A DNA stretch of 64,000 nucleotides, taken from contig NZ_NERX01000003.1 of NCBI RefSeq assembly GCF_003063335.1, positions 310,001 through 374,000 of the forward strand, read 5' to 3'. Source of the stretch: Limnohabitans sp. MMS-10A-192 (lineage in GTDB: Bacteria; Pseudomonadota; Gammaproteobacteria; Burkholderiales; Burkholderiaceae_C). This document shows positions 35,332 to 45,743 of this stretch, piece after piece. The notes under the pieces were generated by a model. That model saw only the letters and a program-made list of their open reading frames with translations. It was not told the DNA's origin and did not search any database. Position numbers and translations under genes: made by a program. Within the stretch, counting starts at the first letter, position 1. Each line of letters starts with the position of its first letter.

Positions 35332-38300
35332 ATGACCGACCTTTCCGCAGAATTCAAAGCTTTGGCCAATTACCGCCCCACGAACAAGGTGCGTTTCGTC
35401 ACGGCAGCCAGCCTGTTTGACGGGCACGATGCGGCCATCAACATCATGCGTCGCATCTTGCAGAGCATGGGCGCCGAGGTGATCCACCTGGGCCACAACC
35501 GCTCGGTGGACGAGGTGGTCACGGCCGCGCTGCAAGAAGACGCGCAGGGCATCGCGATCAGCTCTTACCAGGGTGGTCACAACGAATACTTCAGCTACAT
35601 GGTGGATTTGCTCAAGGCCCGTGGCGGCGAGCACATCAAGGTGTTTGGCGGCGGCGGCGGCGTGATCGTGCCGGCCGAGATCCGCGCCCTGGCCGAAAAA
35701 GGCGTGCGCATTTTCAGCCCCGAAGACGGCCAGAAGATGGGCCTGGCCGGCATGATCGGCGAGATGGTGATGCATTGCGACACGGACGTGAGCCCGCTGG
35801 CGCCCAAAGACATGGCGGCCATTCAGGGCCACGGCGAGATGAACTGGCGCGCTTTGGCCCAGCTGATCACCGCCCTGGAAAACGACAAGGCCGACGCCCA
35901 AGTGGTGGCAGCCGTGCGCGAGCAAGCGGCCAAGACCCGCGTGCCCGTGTTGGGCATCACCGGCACCGGCGGTGCGGGCAAGTCCTCGCTGACCGACGAG
36001 TTGATCCGCCGCCTGCGCCTGGACCAGGACGATGCGCTGCGTGTGGCCGTCATTTCCATCGACCCTTCGCGCCGCAAGAGCGGTGGCGCGCTGCTGGGCG
36101 ACCGCATCCGCATGAACGCGATCAGCCCTTGGTCGCAAGGTTCGCGTGTGTTCATGCGCTCGCTGGCCACGCGTGACTTTGGCTCTGAAATCTCTGCCGC
36201 CCTGCCCGATGTGGTGGCGGCTTGCAAGGTGGCGGGCTTTGATTTGATCGTGGTGGAAACGTCGGGCATTGGCCAGGGCGACGCCGCCATCGTGCCGCAT
36301 GTGGATGTGCCGATGTACGTGATGACGCCCGAGTTTGGCGCGGCCAGCCAGCTCGAGAAGATCGACATGCTGGACTTTGCCGAGTTCGTGGCGATCAACA
36401 AATTCGACCGCAAGGGCGCATCTGACGCCCTGCGTGACGTGGCCAAGCAGGTGCAGCGCAACAAAGAAGCCTGGACCGTGCCCACCGAGCAGATGCCGGT
36501 GTTTGGCACCATGGCGGCACGCTTCAACGACGACGGCGTGACCGCGTTGTACCAGGCGCTGAAGGTGCGTTTGATGGAACTGGGCATGAAGGCCAGCGAT
36601 GGCCGTTTGCCCGTGGTGAACGTGCGCCACAGCACCCACCAAAATCCTGTAGTGCCATCGGCTCGCACGCGCTATTTAGCCGAAATCAGCGACACCGTGC
36701 GCGGCTACAAAAAGCGCGCCATCGCGCAAGCCCGCTTGGCCCGCGAGATTCAACAACTGCGCGCTGCGGCCCGCATGCTCGAAGAAGGCAAGCCCGGCCG
36801 CGCCAAGGCGTCGGAAGCCGCCATCGATTTGGCCGTGGCCCGCGAAGAAACCCAGGACCCCACCGCCAAGAAGCTGCTGGCCCAGTGGCCCGACATGCAA
36901 AAAGCCTATGCGGGCGACGAGTACGTGGTGAAGATCCGCGACAAGGAAATCCGCACGGCGCTCACCACCAAATCGCTGAGCGGCACCACCATCCGCAAAG
37001 TGGCCCTGCCCCAATACGAAGACGATGGCGAAGTGCTCAAGTGGCTGATGCTGGACAACGTGCCCGGCAGCTACCCTTACACCGCAGGCACCTTTGCCTT
37101 CAAGCGCGAAGGCGAAGACCCGACCCGCATGTTCGCCGGTGAAGGCGACCCCTTCCGCACCAACCGCCGCTTCAAACTGGTGAGCGAAGGCTTGCCCGCC
37201 AAGCGCCTGTCCACCGCGTTTGACTCGGTCACGCTGTACGGCAACGACCCCGACCTGCGTCCGGACATCTACGGCAAGATCGGCAACTCGGGCGTGAACG
37301 TGGCGACGCTCGACGACATGAAAGTGCTGTACTCGGGCTTTGACCTGTGCAACCCGACCACCAGCGTGTCGATGACCATCAACGGCCCCGCGCCATCGAT
37401 CCTGGCCATGTTCATGAACACGGCCATCGACCAGAACATCGACAAGTTCAAAGCCGAAAACGGCCGCGAACCCACCGAGACCGAAACCGCCAAGATCAAG
37501 GAATGGGTGCTGGCCAATGTGCGCGGCACGGTGCAAGCCGACATCCTGAAAGAAGACCAGGGCCAAAACACCTGCATCTTCTCGACCGAGTTCTCGCTCA
37601 AGGTCATGGGCGACATCGCGCAGTACTTTGTGCACCACGACGTGCGCAACTTCTACTCGGTGTCCATCTCGGGTTACCACATCGCAGAAGCCGGGGCCAA
37701 CCCGATCAGCCAGCTGGCGTTCACGCTGTCCAACGGCTTCACCTTCGTGGAAGCGTATTTGGCGCGTGGCATGCACATCGACGACTTCGCACCGAATCTC
37801 TCCTTCTTCTTCAGCAACGGCATGGACCCCGAATACACGGTGCTTGGCCGCGTGGCGCGCCGCATCTGGGCGGTGGCCATGAAAGAGAAATACGGCGCGA
37901 ACGAGCGTTCACAAAAACTGAAGTACCACATCCAGACCTCGGGCCGCTCGCTGCACGCGCAAGAGATCCAGTTCAACGACATCCGCACCACGCTGCAAGC
38001 GCTGATCGCGATCTACGACAACTGCAACAGCTTGCACACCAACGCGTTTGACGAAGCCATCACCACGCCCACCGAAGACTCGGTGCGACGCGCCATGGCG
38101 ATCCAGCTGATCATCAACCGCGAGTGGGGCCTGGCCAAGAACGAGAACCCCAACCAGGGCGCTTTCATCATCGACGAACTCACCGAGCTGGTCGAAGAAA
38201 TGGTGCTGGCCGAGTTTGAAAAGATCGCCGAGCGCGGCGGTGTATTGGGCGCGATGGAAACCGGCTACCAGCGCGGCAAGATCCAAGACGAGTCCATGCA

Positions 38301-38622
38301 CTACGAGATGCTCAAGCACACCGGCGAGCTGCCCATCATCGGCGTCAACACCTTCCGCAACCCCAAGGGCGACGAAGTCATGGAAACGCTGGAACTGGCC
38401 CGCTCGACCGAGGAAGAAAAGCAGAGCCAGCTCAAGCGCCTGAACGACTTCCACGCCCTGCACGCCAACGAGTCGCCTGCGATGCTCAAGCGCCTGCAAC
38501 AGGCCGTGATCGACAACGGCAACGTGTTCGAAGTGCTGATGGACGCGGTGCGTGTGTGCTCGCTGGGTCAGATCACCAACGCGCTGTTCGAGGTGGGTGG
38601 TCAGTACCGACGCAATATGTGA
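35332..38622 (+). CDS. icmF: Fused isobutyryl-CoA mutase IcmF
   Basis: A 1096-aa adenosylcobalamin enzyme interconverting isobutyryl-CoA and n-butyryl-CoA (some members also act on isovaleryl/pivalyl-CoA). Domain order is diagnostic: N-terminal B12-binding domain ([18 protein letters not shown], residues ~20-150), a GTPase chaperone (P-loop [17 protein letters not shown] at ~208, [25 protein letters not shown]), then the mutase TIM barrel ([51 protein letters not shown]). All three look intact. Control by the upstream palindrome is likely. Confidence 0.95.
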   Translation: MTDLSAEFKALANYRPTNKVRFVTAASLFDGHDAAINIMRRILQSMGAEVIHLGHNRSVDEVVTAALQEDAQGIAISSYQGGHNEYFSYMVDLLKARGGEHIKVFGGGGGVIVPAEIRALAEKGVRIFSPEDGQKMGLAGMIGEMVMHCDTDVSPLAPKDMAAIQGHGEMNWRALAQLITALENDKADAQVVAAVREQAAKTRVPVLGITGTGGAGKSSLTDELIRRLRLDQDDALRVAVISIDPSRRKSGGALLGDRIRMNAISPWSQGSRVFMRSLATRDFGSEISAALPDVVAACKVAGFDLIVVETSGIGQGDAAIVPHVDVPMYVMTPEFGAASQLEKIDMLDFAEFVAINKFDRKGASDALRDVAKQVQRNKEAWTVPTEQMPVFGTMAARFNDDGVTALYQALKVRLMELGMKASDGRLPVVNVRHSTHQNPVVPSARTRYLAEISDTVRGYKKRAIAQARLAREIQQLRAAARMLEEGKPGRAKASEAAIDLAVAREETQDPTAKKLLAQWPDMQKAYAGDEYVVKIRDKEIRTALTTKSLSGTTIRKVALPQYEDDGEVLKWLMLDNVPGSYPYTAGTFAFKREGEDPTRMFAGEGDPFRTNRRFKLVSEGLPAKRLSTAFDSVTLYGNDPDLRPDIYGKIGNSGVNVATLDDMKVLYSGFDLCNPTTSVSMTINGPAPSILAMFMNTAIDQNIDKFKAENGREPTETETAKIKEWVLANVRGTVQADILKEDQGQNTCIFSTEFSLKVMGDIAQYFVHHDVRNFYSVSISGYHIAEAGANPISQLAFTLSNGFTFVEAYLARGMHIDDFAPNLSFFFSNGMDPEYTVLGRVARRIWAVAMKEKYGANERSQKLKYHIQTSGRSLHAQEIQFNDIRTTLQALIAIYDNCNSLHTNAFDEAITTPTEDSVRRAMAIQLIINREWGLAKNENPNQGAFIIDELTELVEEMVLAEFEKIAERGGVLGAMETGYQRGKIQDESMHYEMLKHTGELPIIGVNTFRNPKGDEVMETLELARSTEEEKQSQLKRLNDFHALHANESPAMLKRLQQAVIDNGNVFEVLMDAVRVCSLGQITNALFEVGGQYRRNM

Positions 38623-38628
38623 TCCAAG

Positions 38629-38702
38629 ACTGGATCGCCGCGCTCCGCTCGCGATGACAAGGCTTGTGTCATTGCGAGGAGCTTGCGACGCAGCAATCCA
38701 GC
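38629..38702. repeat. Dispersed repeat family A, inverted pair
   Basis: CTGGATCGCCGCGCTCCGCT ... GCGATGACA faces GTCATTGCGAGGAGCTTGCG ... CAGCAATCCAG across about 10 bp, just after the icmF stop. Confidence 0.85.
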
Positions 38703-38715
38703 TCTAACGCCCCAA

Positions 38716-38743
38716 CAAAAAGCCCGCCTAGGCGGGGCTTTTT
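38716..38743. terminator. Terminator between icmF and phoX
   Basis: AAAAAGCCCGCC-TA-GGCGGGGCTTTTT, an imperfect 12-bp stem with A- and T-runs on either side; bidirectional for icmF and the convergent PhoX gene. Confidence 0.8.
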
Positions 38744-38760
38744 CATGGGCAAACCTGGCC

Positions 38761-40728
38761 TCAGGTTCCAATCACGCCGCCATCGTTCTTGGTGATGATG
38801 ACCGTCGCCGATCGCGGCATGGCACTGCCACCTTCAGGCCAGTGGCTAGAGCCACCGCCGTTTTCACCTGGGTGCTGGATATTGATGAACAAGGTTTTGC
38901 TGTCCGGAGTGAAGGTCAATCCAGTCACTTCACATTCCTTGGGGCCCACGAGGAAACGTCGGATTTCCTTGGTGACCGGATCGGCCGCCAGCATCTGGTT
39001 ATTGCCTTGCTTGGCATAGTCCCCAGTGTTGCTGTACTTGCCGTCTGTTTGAATCCACAGGCGTCCAAACTGGTCAAAGCCCAAGCCATCGGGGCTGTTG
39101 AATGTGTTGTCCGCAGTGACATTGCTTGAGCCCGCTTTGAGGGTCCCCTGATTGGCAGTCACACTGGGATTGCCCGCCAAAACAAAAATATCCCAATCAA
39201 AGGTCGCGGCAGCAGCGTCGCCACCCGTTTCGCGCCAGCGCACAATTTGTCCGTAAATATTGCTGGTTCGCGGATTGGCGTCGTTGACTGCAGTGCGACC
39301 AGAATTGTTGGTCAAGGTCACATAGACCTCACCTGAAGTCGGGTGCACGGTGACCCACTCTGGCCGGTCCATTTTGGTGGCACCAACAGCGTCAGCGGCA
39401 AGCCGTGCATTGATGAGAACATCGGCTTGGTTGGTGAAGGTGTAAGTGGCGTAGCCTGAAATCAATGCATTGCTGATGTTCAGTTCAACCCATTGGCCAG
39501 TGCCCATGAAATCGCCTGTGGTGGCTCCATCGTTGAACTTGGCCACATACAGCTTGCCGCTGTCGAGCAAGTTGGCATTGGCACGCTGATTGCCTTCGAT
39601 GTACGCATTGGTCGAGACAAATTTGTAGACGTAGTCATCGGCCTGGTCATCGCCCATGTAGACCACCACACGTTTGTCTTTGGTAAAGGCGTAAGCGGCA
39701 TTTTCATGCTTGAAGCGACCCAGCGCAGTGCGTTTTTTGGGTTTAGAGGTGGGATCAAATGGATCGATCTCAACAATCCAACCAAAACGGTTCGACTCGT
39801 TGGGCTCGATTTTGTAATCGAACCTGGTGTGTTGTACCTCCCACGCATAACCGGACGTGTTTTTTGTGATCCCGTAGCGCTTCATGGAGACTGTGCGCCC
39901 ATCCACAGTGGGGTCCACAGTGGTCCCGAAATTGTTGTTGAAGTTTTCTTCGCAGGTCAAATAAGTGCCCCACGGGGTGTAACCGTTACCGCAGTTGTTG
40001 ATCGTGCCCAACACATCGGTGCCGGTGGTGTCTGCACTGGTTTTCAACTTGTCGTCGCCAGCAGCTGGCCCCGTGAGCAACATGGGGGTCGCGGCAGTGA
40101 TGCGGCGGTTGTACACAGAGTCCGTCACCAAGGCCCAAGTGCCAGCGGTTTTCTTGATGTGGAGGACCGAACAACCCCAAGAGTTGATGGCCTTGTTGAC
40201 GCGCTCCAGCGTGTTGGCGGGCGCTGGTGTGGGCCCGAACAAGGTCAGGTAGTCGGTGTAGGCTGGTGCCAAAGTGGTGTTGTATTCATGGTTCATCACC
40301 AACAAGCCTTCGCTGCTGGATGTGCCATTGATGGGGAAGAAATGAATGCCGTCGTGGTTGTCACCCACTTGGCGTGCTTGGTCTGCAGCAGACTCGGTGC
40401 CATTGCCCGACCATGTCGAACCTGCACCGGTCGAAAACAAGGGTGTACCCCAAGGTACAAAGGCCGTGGCGGTGTACCCCTCGGCCACCACAACGGTATC
40501 GGCAGATGATGCCGCAAGCGCCTTGAAGCCGAGCAATGAAGCGACGCTCTCGTTGTCGCTGCCACCGCAAGCCGCCAAAGGGCCCGCCAGGAATGTGGCA
40601 ACGGCCGCACCGCTGCCGAATTTCAAGAATCCGCGACGATTGACTGCGCGGTTGACGACATTTTGAAAATGTTCGTTCTGGGTCAGATTGGTGGGCAAGT
40701 CTTCACTGTCGATGGCGCTGATCTGCAT
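38761..40728 (-). CDS. phoX: PhoX-family alkaline phosphatase (Tat-exported)
   Basis: A 655-aa PhoX-type protein (DUF839 fold), a periplasmic or surface calcium/iron phosphatase releasing phosphate from esters. The Tat signal NRRGFLKFGSGAAVATFLAG continues into PLAACGG, which also reads as a lipobox. Conserved stretches include LLVMNHEYNTTL, GYTPWGTYLTCEENFNNNFG, RFGWIVEIDPFDP, LGRFKHENA and NSPDGLGFDQFGRLWIQTDG. ATG 40728 is chosen because GGAG lies seven bases upstream and the frame further up is unlike PhoX. It is divergent from amn. Confidence 0.9.
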   Translation of the reverse strand: MQISAIDSEDLPTNLTQNEHFQNVVNRAVNRRGFLKFGSGAAVATFLAGPLAACGGSDNESVASLLGFKALAASSADTVVVAEGYTATAFVPWGTPLFSTGAGSTWSGNGTESAADQARQVGDNHDGIHFFPINGTSSSEGLLVMNHEYNTTLAPAYTDYLTLFGPTPAPANTLERVNKAINSWGCSVLHIKKTAGTWALVTDSVYNRRITAATPMLLTGPAAGDDKLKTSADTTGTDVLGTINNCGNGYTPWGTYLTCEENFNNNFGTTVDPTVDGRTVSMKRYGITKNTSGYAWEVQHTRFDYKIEPNESNRFGWIVEIDPFDPTSKPKKRTALGRFKHENAAYAFTKDKRVVVYMGDDQADDYVYKFVSTNAYIEGNQRANANLLDSGKLYVAKFNDGATTGDFMGTGQWVELNISNALISGYATYTFTNQADVLINARLAADAVGATKMDRPEWVTVHPTSGEVYVTLTNNSGRTAVNDANPRTSNIYGQIVRWRETGGDAAAATFDWDIFVLAGNPSVTANQGTLKAGSSNVTADNTFNSPDGLGFDQFGRLWIQTDGKYSNTGDYAKQGNNQMLAADPVTKEIRRFLVGPKECEVTGLTFTPDSKTLFINIQHPGENGGGSSHWPEGGSAMPRSATVIITKNDGGVIGT

Positions 40729-40948
40729 TGAAAATTCTCCGTTAAGTAAATAAATAAGCGTGACCGGGATAACCCATTCAGTCTTGCAAGGCCATGTGTC
40801 AGACACATGAAAATGGATTGAAGATTTCAAGACACTCTTGGTTTCAAAACTGCGCCAACAGGTCGGAGGATTCAAGCTGGACAAGTCTGTGGGTGGCGCC
40901 TGCACTTGTCGGACCGTAAGGGGCGCACAGCTTGGGCACAATGGGGCC

Positions 40949-42445
40949 ATGAGAACCCCCATCCCTTTCATCGCCCCCGAAGTTTTTGACAACGCCGATG
41001 CGGCCCTGGCCCGCGTGCAGGCCATTTACGCGCAAAGCGTGACACACCTGCGCCAAGCCATGCAGCGCTTTGTGGCCGGTGACGAGCTGCACGACCGGGT
41101 GCGCGCTTGCTACCCCTATGTGCGGCTGGAGACCGCCACCGACTGGACGCCACCGGATGATGCCGAAGCCGAGTTGCTGAGCTATGGCTTTCTGGCCAGC
41201 GCTGGGCAGTACGCCACCACCCTCACCCGCCCGGACTTGTTTGCCCCTTATTTGCGCAAGCAGTTCGAGCTGTTGATCCTCAACCACGGTGTGCGGCTGG
41301 AGGTGGGCACCAGCAAAGAGCCGATGCCGGTGCATTTTTCGTTTGCAGAAAACGAGCACATGGAAGGCGAGATGAGCGCTGCACGCCGCGCCCGCTTGCG
41401 CGATGTGTTTGACCTGCCCGACCTGACCGCGATGGACGACAGCATTGCCAATGGCACTTGGCGCGGCGCGCAGGGCCAGCCCGAGCCCTTGTCGCTGTTC
41501 ACCGGGGCGCGCACCGACTATTCGCTGCACCGCTTGCGGCATTACAGCGGCACCAGTCCGGCGCACTTTCAGAACTATGTGCTGTTCACCAATTACCAGT
41601 TCTACATCGACGAGTTCATCGCGCTGGGCCGCGCCGAGATGGCAAAGCCGGACAGCCCCTATGTGGCGTTTGTGGAGCCGGGCAATGTGGTCACGCGGCG
41701 TGTGGGCCTGAGTGCCGAGCCTGACGATGCGCTGGGCGCCCCGCCACCGCGCCTGCCGCAAATGCCGGGCTACCACCTCGCGCGCGAAGACCACAGCGGC
41801 ATCACCATGGTCAATATCGGGGTGGGGCCCGCCAACGCCAAGAACATCACCGACCACATTGCGGTGCTGCGTCCGCACGCCTGGCTGATGGTGGGCCATT
41901 GCGCGGGCCTGCGCACCACGCAGCAGCTGGGCGACTATGTGCTGGCCCACGCCTATGTGCGCGAAGACCATGTGCTGGATGAAGAGCTGCCGCTTTGGGT
42001 GCCGATTCCGGCGCTGGCCGAGATCCAGGTGGCGTTGGAAAATGCCGTGTCCGAAATCACAGGCTGCAAAGGCCATGACCTCAAGCGGCTCATGCGCACC
42101 GGCACCGTGGCCAGCACCGACAACCGCAATTGGGAGCTGTTGCCCGACAACACCCCGCAGCGGCGCTTCAGCCAAAGCCGCGCTGTGGCCCTCGACATGG
42201 AAAGCGCCACGATTGCGGCCAACGGCTTCCGCTTTCGGGTGCCCTACGGCACGCTGCTGTGCGTGAGCGACAAGCCGCTGCACGGCGAAATCAAGCTGCC
42301 GGGCATGGCCAACCACTTTTACCGCGAACGGGTGAACCAGCACCTGCAAATCGGCATCCGTGCGCTGGAATTGCTGCGCGCCGCAGGCCCGGCCCAACTC
42401 CACAGCCGCAAACTGCGCAGCTTTGCCGAAGTGGCGTTTCAATAA
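40949..42445 (+). CDS. amn: AMP nucleosidase
   Basis: A 498-aa enzyme cleaving AMP to adenine and ribose-5-phosphate. The N-terminal AMN-specific domain (HFQNYVLFTNYQFYIDEFIA) precedes the purine-nucleosidase fold (ITMVNIGVGPANAKNITDHI, WLMVGHCAGLRTTQQLGDYV, VALDMESATIAANGFRFRVP). Conserved and full length. The start is the ATG at 40949. Divergent from PhoX, with a 220-bp gap holding no other gene. Confidence 0.95.
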   Translation: MRTPIPFIAPEVFDNADAALARVQAIYAQSVTHLRQAMQRFVAGDELHDRVRACYPYVRLETATDWTPPDDAEAELLSYGFLASAGQYATTLTRPDLFAPYLRKQFELLILNHGVRLEVGTSKEPMPVHFSFAENEHMEGEMSAARRARLRDVFDLPDLTAMDDSIANGTWRGAQGQPEPLSLFTGARTDYSLHRLRHYSGTSPAHFQNYVLFTNYQFYIDEFIALGRAEMAKPDSPYVAFVEPGNVVTRRVGLSAEPDDALGAPPPRLPQMPGYHLAREDHSGITMVNIGVGPANAKNITDHIAVLRPHAWLMVGHCAGLRTTQQLGDYVLAHAYVREDHVLDEELPLWVPIPALAEIQVALENAVSEITGCKGHDLKRLMRTGTVASTDNRNWELLPDNTPQRRFSQSRAVALDMESATIAANGFRFRVPYGTLLCVSDKPLHGEIKLPGMANHFYRERVNQHLQIGIRALELLRAAGPAQLHSRKLRSFAEVAFQ

Positions 42446-42478
42446 GCTACAAGGGTGCTGCGATGGGTCAGCGGCAGA

Positions 42479-43108
42479 TCACCCCAAACCTTTTTCGAGC
42501 ATGGCAATCACCTCTTCGGCGAAAGCCGCATAGCTGATCGGGCCGCCCGGGCGCAGCCAGGTGAAGGTCCAGTTGATCATGCCCAGCAGCATCATGGTCA
42601 GGGCCGTCTGGTTGGTGGGGGTCAGGCGCTCGGGGTAGGCGCGCTTCAAAAAGCGGGTCATGGCGGCGACGATGTCGCGCTGGCGGTTGAGGATCAAGTC
42701 TCTGGGCGAAACCGGGGTGGCACCCAGAGCAGGGTCGGGCGCATCGCTCAAAAATTGGGTGTCGTTGAGCAAGGCCGCATGCCGGGTGGCCGAGGTTTCG
42801 TATTCCTGCAAGAAAGCGCGCACCAGTTCGTGCAAGGTGGCGCGGTCGTCCAGGTTCTTGCGTTGGGCCGTGGCTTCGGTCTGCGCGATCAGGCCCAGCA
42901 GGCGCTGGGTGTGGCGGTCCAACAAGTCAAACAGGATCGCTTCTTTGCTCTCGTAATAGTGGTACAGCCGCGCCTTGGACGTGCCGCAGGCGGTCGCGAT
43001 TTCGTTCATGCTGGCGGCCGGGTAGCTGCTTTGCGCAAAGCTTTGCGCTGCGATGTCCAGGATCGCGTCGCGCTTGATGTCGTGGGTGGCAGATTTGGGG
43101 CGGGCCAT
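42479..43108 (-). CDS. TetR family transcriptional regulator
   Basis: A 209-aa repressor. Its N-terminal HTH reads SMNEIATACGTSKARLYHYY after an alpha1 helix (KRDAILDIAAQSFAQSS). The C-terminal ligand domain holds LLNDTQFLSDAPDP and ends AFAEEVIAMLEKGLG. The target is unknown. It lies 11 bp downstream of the 5-formyl-THF cyclo-ligase gene and may share its transcript. Confidence 0.9.
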   Translation of the reverse strand: MARPKSATHDIKRDAILDIAAQSFAQSSYPAASMNEIATACGTSKARLYHYYESKEAILFDLLDRHTQRLLGLIAQTEATAQRKNLDDRATLHELVRAFLQEYETSATRHAALLNDTQFLSDAPDPALGATPVSPRDLILNRQRDIVAAMTRFLKRAYPERLTPTNQTALTMMLLGMINWTFTWLRPGGPISYAAFAEEVIAMLEKGLG

Positions 43109-43119
43109 GTGTCAGCTTT

Positions 43120-43704
43120 TCAAACAGGCCAGACAACGCCGTTGTCATTCAAGATCGCGTCCAGCGGCTCGTCATGCGCCTCGGGCTCCAAGTCGTCCAC
43201 ATAGCCTTGGGTAAAGCCCAGGCCCACGGTGAACGGTTTGGGCTGCAGCGTGGCCAGGGTGCGGTCGTAAAAACCGCCGCCGTAACCCAGGCGGTAGCCA
43301 CCAATGCCATAGCCCACGCAGGGCACAAACAGCAAGGTGGGCACGATCACTTCGGTGTCTTTGGGCTTGGGGATACCGTAGGCGTCTTCTTCCATCGGGC
43401 AGCCGGGATACCAAGTGTGGAAGGTAAGTGTCTTGTGCAACTTGTTGACCACCGGCAGGCCAATGCGGCGGCGCTGCGGCTCGCCATGCAGCTCGCCGTC
43501 TTCTTTCCAGCGGTGCAGCACGGGCAAGGGGTCAAATTCGCCCTTGATGGGCCAGTAAGCACCGATCACGGTGTCCGGGCGGTCAAACAGCCAGATGCGC
43601 ATCACGCGCTGCAAGGCCTCGGCCCGCTCCAGGCGGTCCGGCAGGTTCAATCTTTCTTCGATCAAGGCCTTTCTCAAGGCTTTCTTGGCATCCGCTTTGT
43701 CCAT
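43120..43704 (-). CDS. 5-formyltetrahydrofolate cyclo-ligase
   Basis: A 194-aa enzyme returning 5-formyl-THF to the folate pool as methenyl-THF, using ATP. Family hallmarks are IGAYWPIKGEFDPLPVL, the substrate loop and the strongly conserved GYGGGFYDRTLA. The start at 43704 (MDKADAKKALRKAL) is preferred over 43722, which would run into the transglycosylase start. It stands head-to-head with the transglycosylase gene, 9 nt apart. Confidence 0.9.
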   Translation of the reverse strand: MDKADAKKALRKALIEERLNLPDRLERAEALQRVMRIWLFDRPDTVIGAYWPIKGEFDPLPVLHRWKEDGELHGEPQRRRIGLPVVNKLHKTLTFHTWYPGCPMEEDAYGIPKPKDTEVIVPTLLFVPCVGYGIGGYRLGYGGGFYDRTLATLQPKPFTVGLGFTQGYVDDLEPEAHDEPLDAILNDNGVVWPV

Positions 43705-43713
43705 AATCAACCC

Positions 43714-45708
43714 ATGCCTCATTCATTCAAGCAACTGACACAGATTCTGACACTGGTTGGCGCCTTGGCCGCGATTGGCCTGGCCTGTTTTCCTGCGCAA
43801 GCGCAAAACAAAGGCGACGAAACCCTGCTGGAGATGGCCCAAGCCTTCCGCAAAAACGACAAAGCCCGCTTGAGCGCCCTGCTGCCACAAGCCCGCGGGC
43901 ACCTGCTGGAGCCCTTGGCCGCCTATTGGGAGCTGCGCCCTCGGCTGGACAGCGCATCGGCGTCCGAGGTCCGCAACTTCCTGAACACGTATGCGGGCAG
44001 CTATTACGAAGACCGCCTGCGCAACGACTGGCTGCTGCAGCTGGGCAAACGCCGCGACTGGGCCACATTCACCGCCGAATACCCCCACTACCGCATGCGC
44101 GATGACCGAGAAGTGCGTTGCTATGCGCTGGCGACGGAGGCCATCAACAGCAAAGCCAATGTGGCCGATGAGGCCAAACGTCTTTGGTATTCGCTGCGCG
44201 AAGCCGAAGACGGCTGCACCTATGTGGCCGAGCACCTGCACTCGGGCCGGCAGATCAATGGCATCGACCTGTGGCGCAAAGCCCGCATCGCGATGGACGC
44301 CAACCGCCCCCGCCCCGCGCAAGCGGCGGTGGACATCGAGGCACCACGCCTGTCCGAGCAAGTGGCCTTGATCCACGCCGACCCGGCCAAGTACCTGGAC
44401 AAACGCATCATCGCCATCACGCGCAACCGCAAAGAACTGGCGGTGTTGGCCTTGATACGCTTGGCCGCAAGCGATCCGGACAAAGCGGCCAATTTGCTGG
44501 AGCACCACTGGGGCGTCCAACTGAGCGCCGAAGAGCGCAACTGGACCTGGGCCGTGATTGGCAAGCAGGCCGCGCAAAAACTGCAAGACAACGCCAGCAG
44601 CTACTTTGCCAATGTGCGCCGCGATGGTGACCTGAACGACGATTTGCTGGGCTGGAAAGTGCGCGCCGCCTTGCGCATGGGACAGTGGAAACAGGTGCTC
44701 AGCGCCACACAAGCCATGTCGCCAGAAAGCCGCAAGGAGGCCACCTGGGTGTATTGGCAAGCCCGCGCCCTGCTGGCCACTGCTGGCAAAGACGAAGCGG
44801 CCAAGCAAGAGGCGCAAAGCTTGCTGCGCAGCATCGCCAGCGTGCGCGGTTTTTATGAACAGCTCGCGCTGGAGGAGCTGGGTCAGAGCATCACGGTGCC
44901 CGAACGCCCCAGCACTTTGAGCGCGCAAGAAAAAGCCACCGCCCAGGCCAACCCGGGTTTGCAACGTGCGCTCTACGCCATCAGCATCGGCTTGCGCGCC
45001 GAAGGCAACCGCGAGTGGAACTACAGCACCAACTTGCACAGCCCTGGCGGCATGAACGACCGCGAACTGCTGGCCGCCGCCGACCTGGCCTGCCAGCGCC
45101 AGGTGTGGGACCGCTGCATCAACACCAGCGAGCGCACCAAGGACGTGATCGACTTTGAGCAGCGCTTTCCCATGCCGCTGCGCGACATCGTGTTGCGCCG
45201 TGCGGGCGAGGTCAAACTCGACCCGGCCTATGTGTATGGCCTGATCCGCCAAGAAAGCCGCTTCATCATGGACGCCCGCTCGGGCGTGGGCGCCTCGGGC
45301 CTGATGCAGGTCATGCCCGCCACGGCCAAATGGACCGCCAAGAAAATCGGCATGACCAGCTTCACCCCCGACCAGATCACCGACAAGGAAGTCAACGTGG
45401 CCATTGGCACCGGTTACCTCAAGCTGGTGCTGAATGACTTTGAAGGCTCCATGGCCATGGCTGCAGCCGCCTACAACGCAGGGCCCAACCGTCCACGCAA
45501 CTGGCGCAATGGCCCGGTGCTGGAAGCCGCCATCTGGGCTGAGAACGTGCCATTTCAGGAAACCCGCGACTACGTGAAAAAGGTGTTGTCCAACACCACC
45601 AACTACGCCGCCATCCTGACGCGCCAACCGCAATCGCTCAAAAGCCGACTGGGACAAGTAGGGCCGCGCAACAGCAACTTGCCGGAAGTCAACAACGACC
45701 TGCCATGA
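43714..45708 (+). CDS. Soluble-type lytic murein transglycosylase
   Basis: A 664-aa periplasmic enzyme cleaving peptidoglycan to 1,6-anhydro products. A signal peptide ends near FPAQAQ. A helical superhelix (residues ~30-470) precedes the SLT domain (~495-640) with the catalytic Glu in YGLIRQESRFIMDARS, then GLMQVMPATAKWTAKKIGM and AAAAYNAGPNRPRNW. This is the Slt70 layout. The start is ATG 43714; the longer frame upstream overlaps the cyclo-ligase gene. Confidence 0.93.
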   Translation: MPHSFKQLTQILTLVGALAAIGLACFPAQAQNKGDETLLEMAQAFRKNDKARLSALLPQARGHLLEPLAAYWELRPRLDSASASEVRNFLNTYAGSYYEDRLRNDWLLQLGKRRDWATFTAEYPHYRMRDDREVRCYALATEAINSKANVADEAKRLWYSLREAEDGCTYVAEHLHSGRQINGIDLWRKARIAMDANRPRPAQAAVDIEAPRLSEQVALIHADPAKYLDKRIIAITRNRKELAVLALIRLAASDPDKAANLLEHHWGVQLSAEERNWTWAVIGKQAAQKLQDNASSYFANVRRDGDLNDDLLGWKVRAALRMGQWKQVLSATQAMSPESRKEATWVYWQARALLATAGKDEAAKQEAQSLLRSIASVRGFYEQLALEELGQSITVPERPSTLSAQEKATAQANPGLQRALYAISIGLRAEGNREWNYSTNLHSPGGMNDRELLAAADLACQRQVWDRCINTSERTKDVIDFEQRFPMPLRDIVLRRAGEVKLDPAYVYGLIRQESRFIMDARSGVGASGLMQVMPATAKWTAKKIGMTSFTPDQITDKEVNVAIGTGYLKLVLNDFEGSMAMAAAAYNAGPNRPRNWRNGPVLEAAIWAENVPFQETRDYVKKVLSNTTNYAAILTRQPQSLKSRLGQVGPRNSNLPEVNNDLP

Positions 45709-45743
45709 CGGTCTGAGGGCAGAAAAACAAGGGAGGCCACCAC

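Noticed and set aside
40729..41025. N-terminal extension of PhoX upstream of 40728
   Set aside because: The extension has no family similarity and overlaps the divergent amn start; the ATG at 40728 has a ribosome site and leads directly to the Tat signal.
42455..43204. 249-aa plus-strand ORF opposite the TetR gene
   Set aside because: Antisense shadow; TetR HTH and ligand domain are clear on the other strand.
43723..45657. 644-aa minus-strand ORF opposite the lytic transglycosylase
   Set aside because: Antisense shadow of a complete Slt-type gene with signal peptide and catalytic domain.
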